Origin: Candidatus Thalassarchaeum sp.
GTDB taxonomy: Archaea > Thermoplasmatota > Poseidoniia > Poseidoniales > Thalassarchaeaceae
Direction of reading: 5' to 3'
Length of the DNA: 32,934 bases
NCBI GenBank assembly: GCA_022451235.1
Contig: JAKUOA010000013.1
Location: forward strand, 1 to 32,934
The position numbers and the translations under genes were made by a program. Shown here piece by piece: positions 24,601 to 30,984 of this stretch. The notes under the pieces are model-generated. The model searched no databases, was not told the DNA's origin, and saw nothing but the letters and a program-made list of their open reading frames with translations. Numbering within the stretch: position 1 is the first letter of the stretch; every line of letters begins with the position of its first letter.

Positions 24601-26663
24601 TCAATATCCGTATCGATATCATTAGGCCCGTCGTCTCGGAATCTTGAACCATTTAGAAGATGAAGATCGTTATCATCATCCAAATCGCAATTTGGATCTA
24701 TATCTAGCCAATCTAAAACGCCGTCATTATCATCATCCACGTCTTCCCAATTATTGATTCCGTCATTGTCCCAATCGTTGTTGCCTGTGTACGACTTTCG
24801 AGTCACGGTACAATTCATATCGGAGTTTTGTGGATTTGGATTCGTTAAGGTAGCACAATTCCAATCCTCAACTTGAGCTATAGTTGCCATCATGAAGGGG
24901 TCGTCTTCATTCAAAATACCGTCATTATCTAAATCATAAGGGATATCGAGTTCATTTATTCCAGGCTCTCCTAGTAAGTTATCGGCAGGCCAAGCGCCTC
25001 CAACATCTGTGTCCATCCAATCCCAGACTAAATCGTAATCTGAATCAATCGCTCTATAGATATCATCATCGGCGTCTCTATCGTAATCGATTTCGCAGTC
25101 GATACCGGGGATTTGAATTGGATGATCATTTGGATAATCTCCAATACCATCTAGGTTGGTGTCTAACTGCAGGCAAGAATCTGGTATTCCATCGTTGTCA
25201 TCATCAACATCATACATGTCCAGCAATCCATCGTTGTCGTCGTCAGTATCGGATGAATCCGGAGAGCCATCATTATCGTTGTCTGGGTCTATGAAATTTG
25301 GAATCCCATCGCCGTCAAGATCTCCGTCAATCATTTGAGTAAATGTTGGATTTCTTGGGTGCCAGATATTCTGTTCTTTGGTTGCAAAGTTGAGTTTGAC
25401 GCTTCCGCCGTAGACGTCAGGATTGAGGTCAAATGCGGCTGGCAGTGATTGGCTGGTTTCTGGTCCTACTGATATACTACCTGACCACAATGGGGACGCA
25501 GAAGATGGATCTGAAAACAGCCAATTGCCTTGCTCGTTAAAAGTAAATGAAAATGAGTCACCTGGGGCTATTGCTCCACTATCAAAAGTACCATCATCAG
25601 CAGTGACATTGTGAGATCTACTATCGTCATTGACCCATACCACAGTATCTCCAACTTCGATATTGTAAAATTGAGGATTGATTCCAGTAGGCGCCAATGA
25701 TATTGTAATCGTCTCTTTTGCGTCCCAAGGAAGTGGGTTATCCCACATTGATGCAGTATCAGTAATGTTGGTGGTGACCGTAGAATCCCAAGGATGTGAG
25801 TCCCAGAGGTCGACTACTCCATCATTATCATCGTCGTCATCAAAATAATCCTGCGCGCCATCGCCATCGAAATCGCAAGGCCATGTGAACTGGTCTATTC
25901 TGCCATCGTTATCATCATCCTCGTCATACGAACCTCGACCGCTGCCGTCTATGTCCTCATCAGTTACGCCATCATTATCGTGATCCATTGGATTCTGATC
26001 TATTCTGTACCCTGTTCCAACCGGAGTGCCCGTCCAAGGGTGCACTGTGTTTGGCTCAACATATCGGTCTGCACTAACATTCCATGGATCGGCTCCTTGG
26101 GTGTAGTCAATTGGACCTTCTAGGATTCCGTCGTTATCGTCATCCCAATCGTCCTCGTCGGAAATTCCATCGTTATCATGGTCGAATGGATCGGTTCCAT
26201 AGCAACCATCGAAACGCTCGATAAGGTCGCTAATTCCATCGTTATCGTCATCCAGATCATCTAGGTCATTGATACCATCATTATCGTGATCTTCGGTATT
26301 TGTTTGTTCAAGGAAAAAGCCATACCCGGGGTTAGTGAGCAGAACTGATGGGTCGGTAATCTTGCCTTGGTACGAGGCCGGATCTACCCAACTTGGATCG
26401 GTAAAGGCGTCATGGTCGAAATTACCCATTACAGCGGGTTGCCCTTGTGTGGCTCCTGTTGTTTGACCCTCGGCCTGGTAGAACTGCTGATATGCCGTCC
26501 TAGCGGGAGTCTCCTCGACCGTTTCGAGGTTGGGTCTTTCTTCCTCAACACCCATGAAATTATACATCTGTGTACTCATTAACATCAGTACTACCATCAT
26601 TAGCGCTGAGCCGCTCTTCTTTCTGTTCTCTCGACTGTACCAAGTCTGTTTCAATTCGTTCAT
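18651..26663 (-). CDS. Giant surface protein: thrombospondin type 3 repeats, cupredoxin-like insert, Ig-like region, C-terminal membrane helix and cytoplasmic DUF4129-like domain
   Basis: This 2670-residue protein is probably anchored in the membrane with most of its mass outside. Residues about 17-40 are a hydrophobic signal/anchor segment. Residues about 121-289 and 443-1306 carry many Asp-rich calcium-binding repeats (DxDNDGxxD; about twenty DNDG cores), typical of thrombospondin type 3 repeats. Residues about 313-400 look like a cupredoxin domain (YNIEVGDTVVWVNDD, SHNVTADD), but the Cys-His-Met copper ligands are missing. Residues about 1310-2470 are strand-rich Ig/CNA-B-like domains. A transmembrane helix (TIIGIALAFAVLVGAIM, about 2477-2500) is followed by basic residues and a domain with YKELVRFFRSRG and LFEEARYS, resembling DUF4129. 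ATG at 26663 is preferred to GTG at 26672. Its function, perhaps adhesion or surface processing, is unknown. Confidence 0.9.
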   Translation of the reverse strand: MNELKQTWYSRENRKKSGSALMMVVLMLMSTQMYNFMGVEEERPNLETVEETPARTAYQQFYQAEGQTTGATQGQPAVMGNFDHDAFTDPSWVDPASYQGKITDPSVLLTNPGYGFFLEQTNTEDHDNDGINDLDDLDDDNDGISDLIERFDGCYGTDPFDHDNDGISDEDDWDDDNDGILEGPIDYTQGADPWNVSADRYVEPNTVHPWTGTPVGTGYRIDQNPMDHDNDGVTDEDIDGSGRGSYDEDDDNDGRIDQFTWPCDFDGDGAQDYFDDDDDNDGVVDLWDSHPWDSTVTTNITDTASMWDNPLPWDAKETITISLAPTGINPQFYNIEVGDTVVWVNDDSRSHNVTADDGTFDSGAIAPGDSFSFTFNEQGNWLFSDPSSASPLWSGSISVGPETSQSLPAAFDLNPDVYGGSVKLNFATKEQNIWHPRNPTFTQMIDGDLDGDGIPNFIDPDNDNDGSPDSSDTDDDNDGLLDMYDVDDDNDGIPDSCLQLDTNLDGIGDYPNDHPIQIPGIDCEIDYDRDADDDIYRAIDSDYDLVWDWMDTDVGGAWPADNLLGEPGINELDIPYDLDNDGILNEDDPFMMATIAQVEDWNCATLTNPNPQNSDMNCTVTRKSYTGNNDWDNDGINNWEDVDDDNDGVLDWLDIDPNCDLDDDNDLHLLNGSRFRDDGPNDIDTDIDGDGLPNDEDWDDDNDGIPDLYDPDDGNCGIVDNDNSDQFSTSNGYSHGDGDIIDGSDDSTTYTMLQPLRWDQFWHFSPFFAEEHGFILPYNGYEETTDTEVPEMVSNGVVPEMYWFVMMKWSPWNGNNYFDIDMDGDSLINGIDVDMDADGMPDWWDQDEGSDGRLDVNNPQFGGSTDDGECDLSIFYMYYQLGFQPIACGLPLSFLYGWPINQASQTGQIIFTVPYSTRPDPEYDDGPYDGTDAPDNSPAPSCDSNCFHFDFTTDTPDPTAAVTYDQMKNNRDLFTAWIGITYGFFQWTSDQNANMFPDEVADLLDNDVDPDDDCGAPIPGNMNPSCMVNDTADLDDDFDGVYDHWDIDDDNDGIWDYFELDSNDDLDDDSGTEPGNFFIGSNCVDQDDDGTDTDPDNDGWYQSVWDQGVLGQGLLFPIYYDVDNDNDGVPDGEDPDDDNNGVLDEVQETLCFTGEEQSVWDHDNDGVLDWADDDWDADGIVNTLELNSATPFISPWDHDNDGLRDDVDLDDDSDGMLDKDEIMLWPSRFDQPSTNPWDHDDYGNGTGIANPTDPFTGPDAIDEDDDTDERPDRDWDQVEEDHSGTSDWDHDNDGVLDEDDKVPTRITMNSSNVLWLDAVNPAIFKGTVNWLDPDTGVFEPAPDLPVQITIEWARNGTLALETVDVLTDAAGAFVVGQFLLPEDLIVGPNTTYNVYAEVTEMFYHDSSQTEPIPVEIRANTTIDYVSWTYFRSDEQPLFVDYKVHYEADWDRGIFDNRITHAPISFRVHGGPFGNYTHPTIFDGYGYGYRADSGGWASLTFVQTAGAQGQWKQVQWNSTMDNGVGIPQGGYEEIIWDDNAKNHYVLGRYDYTNTSLPIGDYSLIGYARPDLGDELPFPYLEGAETEAFTIRSMHRMYIEADMYVSSVRPVFFWDATQFTGSSFGAWRALFHQPSLDAAGLNYADVSLGKPYAMSWDGTPEGLTGESARLRPFLSSNGTHWRIAMQNGGDFNAPPCGPVEPTDPDSAIRCEIIPEMFTGEELRVIGSVWNRTMVPWPHDPMTLQVDLDRNGIFAGSQETGFARAPQMINGVATFDYNWTWYSQYAAGFYGIRADFTNSNFYFTGNQSNVLAPTGAYLNVSVIGTSEFKELIQPRLYRGQNRSIDVQLLDNSLQPLKNAQVNYVWEADGTNGIAETDSTGWFSVNLTIEEDHELGNFTLDYTYPGDPRHQGTSGTMDLWVVSRTYITLQDTTPNIRSTGDIWEFTAQVTDDNRTAVIKDSGQALDGCGANGGEILIIMEGTDFEDRTHRQIVDTQCPNAGTIHHEMVLDPQLLRDDPQSFLPDGFGPVNVILRFEENLPHEGCGPLDAEALSTSGAWDPCVQVVNSDHYRRVMQFQVDGFSLIGYTTLNVDDQIVYTSEIDPTTGQPIEKPMVVTGQLIDELGTNLSNRAIRVTYEMVGSETGVVGCLPGTSDANGFYEITCPLTDVQAGQALVKVEFNSYENNDRYRYHNASTTRLFPVFSNSTLAVQEIGPFRNDIDSYTFQNGSVFPVLYLKESFHLDARLTQTNGNPIGGKCLNIYLDPEVNTRPIATSITQDGTGEIEWFSGDPDDNPSRRGVEPTSDKMEGFRIVRIAYEPNKELPGGCRAETTPVVNGSFIDIEVLVRSRVDILLKDHWSNPDGYQEGDYINGSVAILRDRLDLSVESQTVIFTYQFWNAEEGEWIPHNVVFATTNELGVASFSFPYSGVNVPGELDCDQGGYCISEGEWQVTIHFKGSHEFEEEFLNNTPAIYLGEPVTKAEASFFTFQVLTIIGIALAFAVLVGAIMYRNYVERRRIEILRGILTDSLMSLKASNEYIDTIFNCYKELVRFFRSRGAMKKVYETTREFEDAVTGMLAGIAPPEDLDVFFSLFEEARYSDHEIGADQRDRAINALQSIINHISASLGDGMLNRTTVNESGLYGSVVKAGSFVDSEGQERIAGIDDGSEDDSGFRI
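22745..25335 (-). repeat. Coding block of thrombospondin type 3-like repeats (main block)
   Basis: This part of the giant gene encodes degenerate repeats built on Asp/Asn-rich loops such as DDDNDGIPD and WDHDNDGVLD, interrupted by several longer non-repeat inserts. At DNA level the plus strand shows recurring ATCGTTATCATC-like words. The repeats are variable in length and sequence and lie in one open frame, so they are protein repeats and not a DNA array. Confidence 0.85.
25795..26302 (-). repeat. Coding block of thrombospondin type 3-like repeats (N-terminal block)
   Basis: This first block of Asp-rich repeats (DHDNDGINDL, DDDNDGISDL, DHDNDGISDED and similar) lies near the protein's N-terminus and is separated from the main block by the cupredoxin-like insert (about 25460-25725). 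Confidence 0.85.
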
Positions 26664-26697
26664 TCCGACCACCGAAGTAGCCTTGCAAAATCGGCCT

Positions 26698-26706
26698 GCT
26701 TATCAA
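26698..26706 (-). promoter_or_regulatory. Possible TATA box for the giant surface-protein gene
   Basis: On the minus strand TTGATAAGC lies 35-43 bases before the ATG at 26663, which would place transcription start about 12 bases upstream of the start codon. It is a spacing-based guess only. Confidence 0.3.
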
Positions 26707-26818
26707 CGAAACCCCTCGTATGCGCGCGCGAGTATCACGGAAGCCTCCGAGTATCATACTTCGATACAATCGTTATTGCCGGAGATAGTTTGATGCTTTC
26801 GACCAATTTCTGAGTATC

Positions 26819-27046
26819 ATGGCAGAGGCAGGTTCAGTCGCCACCTTGACATTACTCGGTGCTTGTGGCTTTGTAGTTCTGATAGTCTTGAATCTAGTTT
26901 TTTTCCTCAATCAGGAAGAGCGTTTTTCAGTTTGGTTAAAAAATGCTACTTCAAAACAGAGATTTCTCGCAGTCCTTGATGTACTTGTTACGATTTTCAT
27001 GGGGTTAGAATTTCTCGAGATTTTATTCCTATTGATATTAATCTAG
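26819..27046 (+). CDS. Small two-helix membrane protein, unknown
   Basis: This 75-residue protein has two hydrophobic segments, about residues 8-30 (TLTLLGACGFVVLIVLNLVF) and 50-75 (LDVLVTIFMGLEFLEILFLL), joined by a short polar, basic loop (NQEERFSVWLKNATSKQR). Both ends would face the same side of the membrane. I do not recognise a family. The ATG at 26819 lies at the end of a TGAGTATCAT sequence that recurs upstream. It ends by overlapping the convergent rlmH gene by 4 bases. The divergent neighbour is the giant surface-protein gene, 155 bases away. Confidence 0.65.
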   Translation: MAEAGSVATLTLLGACGFVVLIVLNLVFFLNQEERFSVWLKNATSKQRFLAVLDVLVTIFMGLEFLEILFLLILI

Positions 27047-27477
27047 GCCCTATGATAGGGCAATCCTTTGATGATTGTTGAGGCCCGATATAATTGCTCT
27101 AACAAAACAACTGCGGCCAATTCATGGGGTAGTGTGATCAGCCCAAGAGACAAGGATGACATTCCCTCGCTATAGTCTCCAAAACCACCAGGTGGACCAA
27201 CAACTAGGTGGACATCATGGCTGGAGAGGCGCCATTGTTTCATTTTCTCTGAATACCCCATCGAATCAAGATTCTCGCCTTTTTCCTCGAGCACGATTAC
27301 ATTGTCCTTACCTGCTTTGGAGACAATCGAGGAAAGGTAAGTTTCGGGGTCTGTACGATTTCTATGCTCAGAAAGTGAAACGCCTTCTCCTGAAAGACGA
27401 TTTGCGTAATCTGAGATGGCCATACTGAATGCTGCGTCCTTTGCTCTGCCATGTAGGTGTACAACGATGCGTCCCAT
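27043..27477 (-). CDS. rlmH: 23S rRNA (pseudouridine-N3)-methyltransferase RlmH
   Basis: RlmH is a SPOUT-family methyltransferase that in bacteria methylates pseudouridine 1915 in helix 69 of 23S rRNA with S-adenosylmethionine. The knot region is visible as VHLVVGPPGGFGDY followed by LGLITLPHELAAVVLLEQL and the conserved C-terminus YRASTIIKGLPYHRA. The length of 144 residues is close to the bacterial 155. The N-terminal third is less conserved (GRIVVHLHGRAKDAAF). The target base in this organism is inferred from the family. It overlaps the convergent small membrane protein gene by 4 bases. Confidence 0.92.
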   Translation of the reverse strand: MGRIVVHLHGRAKDAAFSMAISDYANRLSGEGVSLSEHRNRTDPETYLSSIVSKAGKDNVIVLEEKGENLDSMGYSEKMKQWRLSSHDVHLVVGPPGGFGDYSEGMSSLSLGLITLPHELAAVVLLEQLYRASTIIKGLPYHRA

Positions 27478-27557
27478 AGTACGATGGGGGGTATCGGCAT
27501 TCTTTGATTAATTCGTAAGCATCAAGGGTAACGGCTTGCGCCCATCGATTGAGAGAC

Positions 27558-27887
27558 ATGAGTTGGTGGCCATTCAATCGCAAGGAAAAGCCCTTGCAAG
27601 ATGACCTACATATTCGTGGAACAAGAATTTGGTTACAAGATCTTAGAGAGTCCTGTGAAAGAAATTTCGACAATCCAGAGGAAGGTAGAAGGTTGGTTCG
27701 CCAGATGCAAATCGAGTGGACGGATGCACACTCAGAAGGAGAGGTAGATGATGCCCTTCTTGATGGCTTGGATAGGCGCGCACTACGTCTTTTACGGGCC
27801 TCTGATGATGAATGGTTAAAGTGGCTGGATGATGATGACTTTTGGAAGCCTGGATGGCGTGATGAACCACGGGGTGAAGTTGAATGA
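27558..27887 (+). CDS. Unknown small acidic protein
   Basis: I do not recognise this 109-residue protein. It begins with a Trp-rich basic segment (MSWWPFNRKEKP) and continues as a largely helical, charged chain (RLVRQMQIEWTDAHSEGEVD) ending in an acidic Trp-rich stretch (EWLKWLDDDDFW). No signal peptide or membrane helix is seen. I chose ATG at 27558; a TTG at 27549 would add three residues. Its stop overlaps the start of the next membrane-protein gene in ATGA (27884-27887), so the two are probably co-translated and may work together. Confidence 0.7.
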   Translation: MSWWPFNRKEKPLQDDLHIRGTRIWLQDLRESCERNFDNPEEGRRLVRQMQIEWTDAHSEGEVDDALLDGLDRRALRLLRASDDEWLKWLDDDDFWKPGWRDEPRGEVE

Positions 27888-28618
27888 GCACAACCGAATT
27901 AGATTACTGGATAGTGCTATTTTTGGCTCTTGGCGCGGTTTCATTGTATTACGCACGGTTACAACCTTTCCCCGAGTTTGGAAATAGATTCGGATGGTGT
28001 AGTATAGCTTTGGGTTTAATCTTCCTAATCAGCAGAAATGCGCCAAGAGATACTGCGATATTGGCGCCCACAGTTACCGCAGCTATTTTTGGCGGACTAG
28101 CTGTTGTGTACGGCGTTAGACACATGGTGGTGACGCAACAAGACGTGTTAGTGGCACCCTTTGGAGGAATATTACTGTGTATAGGAACTGTAACTTTGAT
28201 GGCCGATTCATGGGACGGAATGAATGCAACTTATCACCTAATTTCATTCGTTACAGCATCGGTTGTGATTATGCTAGAAATCTATCTTTCATTCAGAGGT
28301 TTAGTTGTGGGTGTTCAAGGAATAACTTGGTCAAAATCTGGTCTTAGACAAGTAAGTAGAGGGCTATTACTAGGGCCGAGAGGAGCGATTTCTCACTTTG
28401 AGCGATCTTGGGACATGGATGATCAGTGGCTCAATGCGATGAGTCATGCCGCTCTCGCTTTAATCCACAAGCACCTTGGCGATGAACCCGCTGAAAAAGA
28501 GCATATAGAGGAGTTACAAGCCATTGGCGGATGGGATGCAGTAGACAAAAATTGGATCCAGACGATTGAGAATGGATTAGGAAAATTGAACGTTTCTAGA
28601 GGAATTGAAGAAGAGTGA
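27884..28618 (+). CDS. Unknown multi-pass membrane protein with soluble C-terminal tail
   Basis: This 244-residue protein has about five hydrophobic segments: residues 7-25, 36-50, 60-78, 90-107 and 118-142. They are followed by a soluble helical tail of about 95 residues (LRQVSRGLLLGPRGAISHFE, then SHAALALIHKHLG). I do not recognise a family. The start overlaps the stop of the preceding unknown gene by 4 bases (ATGA), indicating an operon. The gap to the adenosyltransferase gene downstream is about 50 bases, so it may belong to the same transcript. Confidence 0.72.
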   Translation: MSTTELDYWIVLFLALGAVSLYYARLQPFPEFGNRFGWCSIALGLIFLISRNAPRDTAILAPTVTAAIFGGLAVVYGVRHMVVTQQDVLVAPFGGILLCIGTVTLMADSWDGMNATYHLISFVTASVVIMLEIYLSFRGLVVGVQGITWSKSGLRQVSRGLLLGPRGAISHFERSWDMDDQWLNAMSHAALALIHKHLGDEPAEKEHIEELQAIGGWDAVDKNWIQTIENGLGKLNVSRGIEEE

Positions 28619-28667
28619 ATGACTCCAGCACGATTCAAAGCGATGAACCTACTCGGAAGTGAATAAC

Positions 28668-29261
28668 ATGGTTCGGATAACCAAGGTTCACACCGGCGGC
28701 GGGGATGGAGGTGAAACCTCTCTTGTCGACGGTACTCGTGTTGGTAAGGAGCATCCGAGGGTTGCGATTTATGGCACTATTGATGAGGCGAATTCAGCGA
28801 TTGGGATTGTCAGAATGGAGCTTGGCAGAGCGTCCTTTCCGATGGTTGAGACTCGAGATTATGCAGACAAATTGCTTGGGCTAATCCAACAGGAATTATT
28901 CGACGTTGGGGCTGAGTGTGCTTGCCCTCCCGGCGGCGTTCCTGAACAGATGACCATTATCGGATCGGATGCTGGAGAACGATTAGTTTCAGAAATGGAT
29001 TCTATGCTAGAAGATTTGGAACCACTGTCCTCATTCATTCTACCAACTGGAAGCCCCGCTGTAGCAAATTTACACATGGCTCGCACCATTGTTCGAAGAG
29101 CAGAAAGAGAAGCCTGTGCCCTCCGTGAAGAAGTGAGGCCCGAGGTAATTAGCTATCTGAACAGGCTCTCAGACCACTGTTTTGTACTTGGTCGTTGGAT
29201 TACTGCAAATACTGGAGAAAAAGAAACATTGTGGACCCCATTAGGTAAGCGTGAGGAGTGA
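28668..29261 (+). CDS. Cob(I)alamin adenosyltransferase, PduO type
   Basis: The enzyme transfers the adenosyl group of ATP to cob(I)alamin or its precursors, giving coenzyme B12. The PduO/MMAB family is recognised from TKVHTGGGDGGETSLVDG (N-terminal ATP-binding segment), VAIYGTIDEANSAIG, FILPTGSPAVANLHMARTIV followed by RRAEREAC, and the C-terminal YLNRLSDHCFVLGRW. At 197 residues it has the usual length. I chose ATG at 28668; a GTG at 28659 would add three residues. No other cobalamin genes are nearby in this window. Confidence 0.95.
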   Translation: MVRITKVHTGGGDGGETSLVDGTRVGKEHPRVAIYGTIDEANSAIGIVRMELGRASFPMVETRDYADKLLGLIQQELFDVGAECACPPGGVPEQMTIIGSDAGERLVSEMDSMLEDLEPLSSFILPTGSPAVANLHMARTIVRRAEREACALREEVRPEVISYLNRLSDHCFVLGRWITANTGEKETLWTPLGKREE

Positions 29262-29267
29262 ACTCCT

Positions 29268-29456
29268 GTGTTTTTTTTTACCAAGTATTTTGAAGGCTAT
29301 AAAGAGGTCATCAGAGGTATTGATAATTCGGGAATGCCTTGGATTCTCAAGTTTATGGGTAAGTCTCTGACAACTTTAAAATTATTATTTGATATGTTAC
29401 CTCTAATTGTAATTATCATTGGTGGAATAGCTTTCTTGTTTGGATGGAGACCGTAG
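29268..29456 (+). CDS. Small membrane protein, unknown
   Basis: This 62-residue reading frame starts with GTG at 29268, 6 bases after the adenosyltransferase stop. Its C-terminal part is a clear membrane helix (LPLIVIIIGGIAFLFGW, about residues 44-60); the N-terminal half is amphipathic with aromatic and basic residues (FFFTKYFEGYKEVIRG). The start lies next to a run of nine T, so the exact N-terminus is uncertain. It converges with the Nudix gene, leaving 3 bases between stops. Its position suggests a real gene, but no family is recognised. Confidence 0.5.
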   Translation: MFFFTKYFEGYKEVIRGIDNSGMPWILKFMGKSLTTLKLLFDMLPLIVIIIGGIAFLFGWRP

Positions 29457-29459
29457 AAA

Positions 29460-29870
29460 TCAGACTGCCTTACCCATCTTCTGCATGTGTTCTCTAGCTG
29501 AGCGTAGGACATCCTGTTCCTGAGCGAAAGTGAGTTGTTCCTCGGCTTCATCTAAACTAAGCCAGAGATAGTTAGTGTGTTCATGAGATAATTTAACCTC
29601 AAGTTGATCGGTTGAAGCAATGTACCAATATACCTGCTTATCGATCGTTCGTCCTCTGCTTTGGAAGGAATATTCTGTTCTGTAGTTCCAACCGGAATCA
29701 ATCTCTATGTCGCTAATTCCGGTTTCTTCTTTCAACTCCCTCATAGCGGTTTGGTAATGGTTCTCATCTCCTTCGACATGGCCCTTGGGATACGACCAAT
29801 GTCCTTGCGGGTATTGCAATAGGAGAACGCTGTCATAATTGACAAGGACGAAGCCGCAGGACGTCTCCAT
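29460..29870 (-). CDS. Nudix hydrolase, probable diadenosine tetraphosphatase type
   Basis: The complete Nudix box is visible as GHVEGDENHYQTAMRELKEE followed by TGI, fitting Gx5Ex7REUxEExGU, which binds the catalytic metal ions. The surroundings (GFVLVNYDSVLLLQYPQGHW, SYPKGH) resemble the asymmetric Ap4A hydrolase (NUDT2-like) branch common in archaea, so the likely substrate is a dinucleoside polyphosphate; this is inferred. The 136-residue protein is cytoplasmic and of normal length. It stands convergent to the small membrane gene and divergent from the DHH phosphoesterase, with 127 bases between the starts. Confidence 0.92.
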   Translation of the reverse strand: METSCGFVLVNYDSVLLLQYPQGHWSYPKGHVEGDENHYQTAMRELKEETGISDIEIDSGWNYRTEYSFQSRGRTIDKQVYWYIASTDQLEVKLSHEHTNYLWLSLDEAEEQLTFAQEQDVLRSAREHMQKMGKAV

Positions 29871-29997
29871 AGGGTTGGGATAGGCATCTTACATTTCTCC
29901 ATTCTCCTGCTCCCATCAAGTGTAAACCTAGTGATTTAGGAGGATGAGCGAAAACTATCGAGCCAAACAAATGATAGGTAAGTTCTAGCGCAGTCAA

Positions 29998-30984
29998 ATG
30001 ATGACTCACCCCGCCCTGTCGCTCGATATTCATCGAATTGTGACGGATTCAGATCTTGACGGAGTGGTGACTGGTGCTATTTTGAGAAGATGGTGGAAGG
30101 AGGCGGATGTCGTTTTTGGTCATCCAGGAGCACTTCGGGCAGGAATGCTGGATGAAGTAATTGACAGGCATACTGCGGTTTGTGATTTGCCTAGACATTC
30201 TCAATGCGGATTAAGTATTGACCACCATCAATCAAATGCACCAATTAATACTGAAGAAGATTCTGAGATGGTAGTGGTTTGGAAGCCTACTCCCTCAGCA
30301 GCAAGAATTGCCTTTGATTTAGTTGGTGAAGTTGTCGATGTTTCCGATTTGACTGACCTTATGAAATGGGTCGACAAACTCGATGGAGGCTCTGTTAGCA
30401 AAGAGGAATTTCTCTCAGATCATCCCGTGGTATGGCTAGGAAGAATCATCGGAGGTAATGACGTAATATCTCTAGAAATTTTAGAGGCTTTGAGCCGTGG
30501 TGACTCTGTCGAGGAGATTCTTTCTTCTGAAAATATATCATCTGTAGTTGCTGAAAAGCAAGAATATCTTACTCGTGCAAATACGATAATTGCGGAGCGA
30601 TTAGAAGTAGTTGATAGGCTAGCAATTGTCCGATTAGAAGATATGGGTGTCCGCTCGAACGGTTATCGTGTAACTGCCTTGGCAGGCGATGATTGCGATG
30701 CTTGTATGGTAATTCATGGAGATGTTGGTGCTGGATTTGGAGAGGAAGATCGCTATCCAGTTTCGGCTTCGTTTTACACCAACTCTTTCCTACATACAGA
30801 AGGAGGGATATTCGACCTAACTCAGTTGGCAACAAGATTCGATCCCGACGGAGGAGGCCATGCCAATGCATGTGGTTGTAGAATTCAATCACTAGAAAAT
30901 GGCCAAAGGGTTGAGAGAAACGTTGTCCACGAAGATATTGATAAGAATATTCGAGAGTGGTTGAAAATGTGGGCGAATCGCTAG
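29998..30984 (+). CDS. DHH-family phosphoesterase (RecJ/NrnA-like)
   Basis: DHH proteins are metal-dependent phosphodiesterases that act on nucleic acids or small nucleotides. Motif I is VTDSDLDG (Asp19, Asp21), motif III is IDHHQSN (75-77), then WVDKLDGG, and the DHHA1-type C-terminal domain shows FDPDGGGHANACGCR. In motif I an Asp (residue 17) occupies the place where many relatives have His. At 328 residues the protein matches short DHH-DHHA1 enzymes and lacks the extra domains of bacterial RecJ. The exact substrate is not evident. Two adjacent ATGs (29998, 30001) are possible starts. It overlaps the convergent DUF4079-like gene by 4 bases. Confidence 0.9.
   Translation: MMTHPALSLDIHRIVTDSDLDGVVTGAILRRWWKEADVVFGHPGALRAGMLDEVIDRHTAVCDLPRHSQCGLSIDHHQSNAPINTEEDSEMVVVWKPTPSAARIAFDLVGEVVDVSDLTDLMKWVDKLDGGSVSKEEFLSDHPVVWLGRIIGGNDVISLEILEALSRGDSVEEILSSENISSVVAEKQEYLTRANTIIAERLEVVDRLAIVRLEDMGVRSNGYRVTALAGDDCDACMVIHGDVGAGFGEEDRYPVSASFYTNSFLHTEGGIFDLTQLATRFDPDGGGHANACGCRIQSLENGQRVERNVVHEDIDKNIREWLKMWANR

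Noticed and set aside
22745-26302. Regularly recurring short words on the plus strand that look like a CRISPR or tandem DNA array
   Set aside because: Repeat units differ in length and sequence and all lie in one open minus-strand frame coding for Asp-rich calcium-binding repeats.
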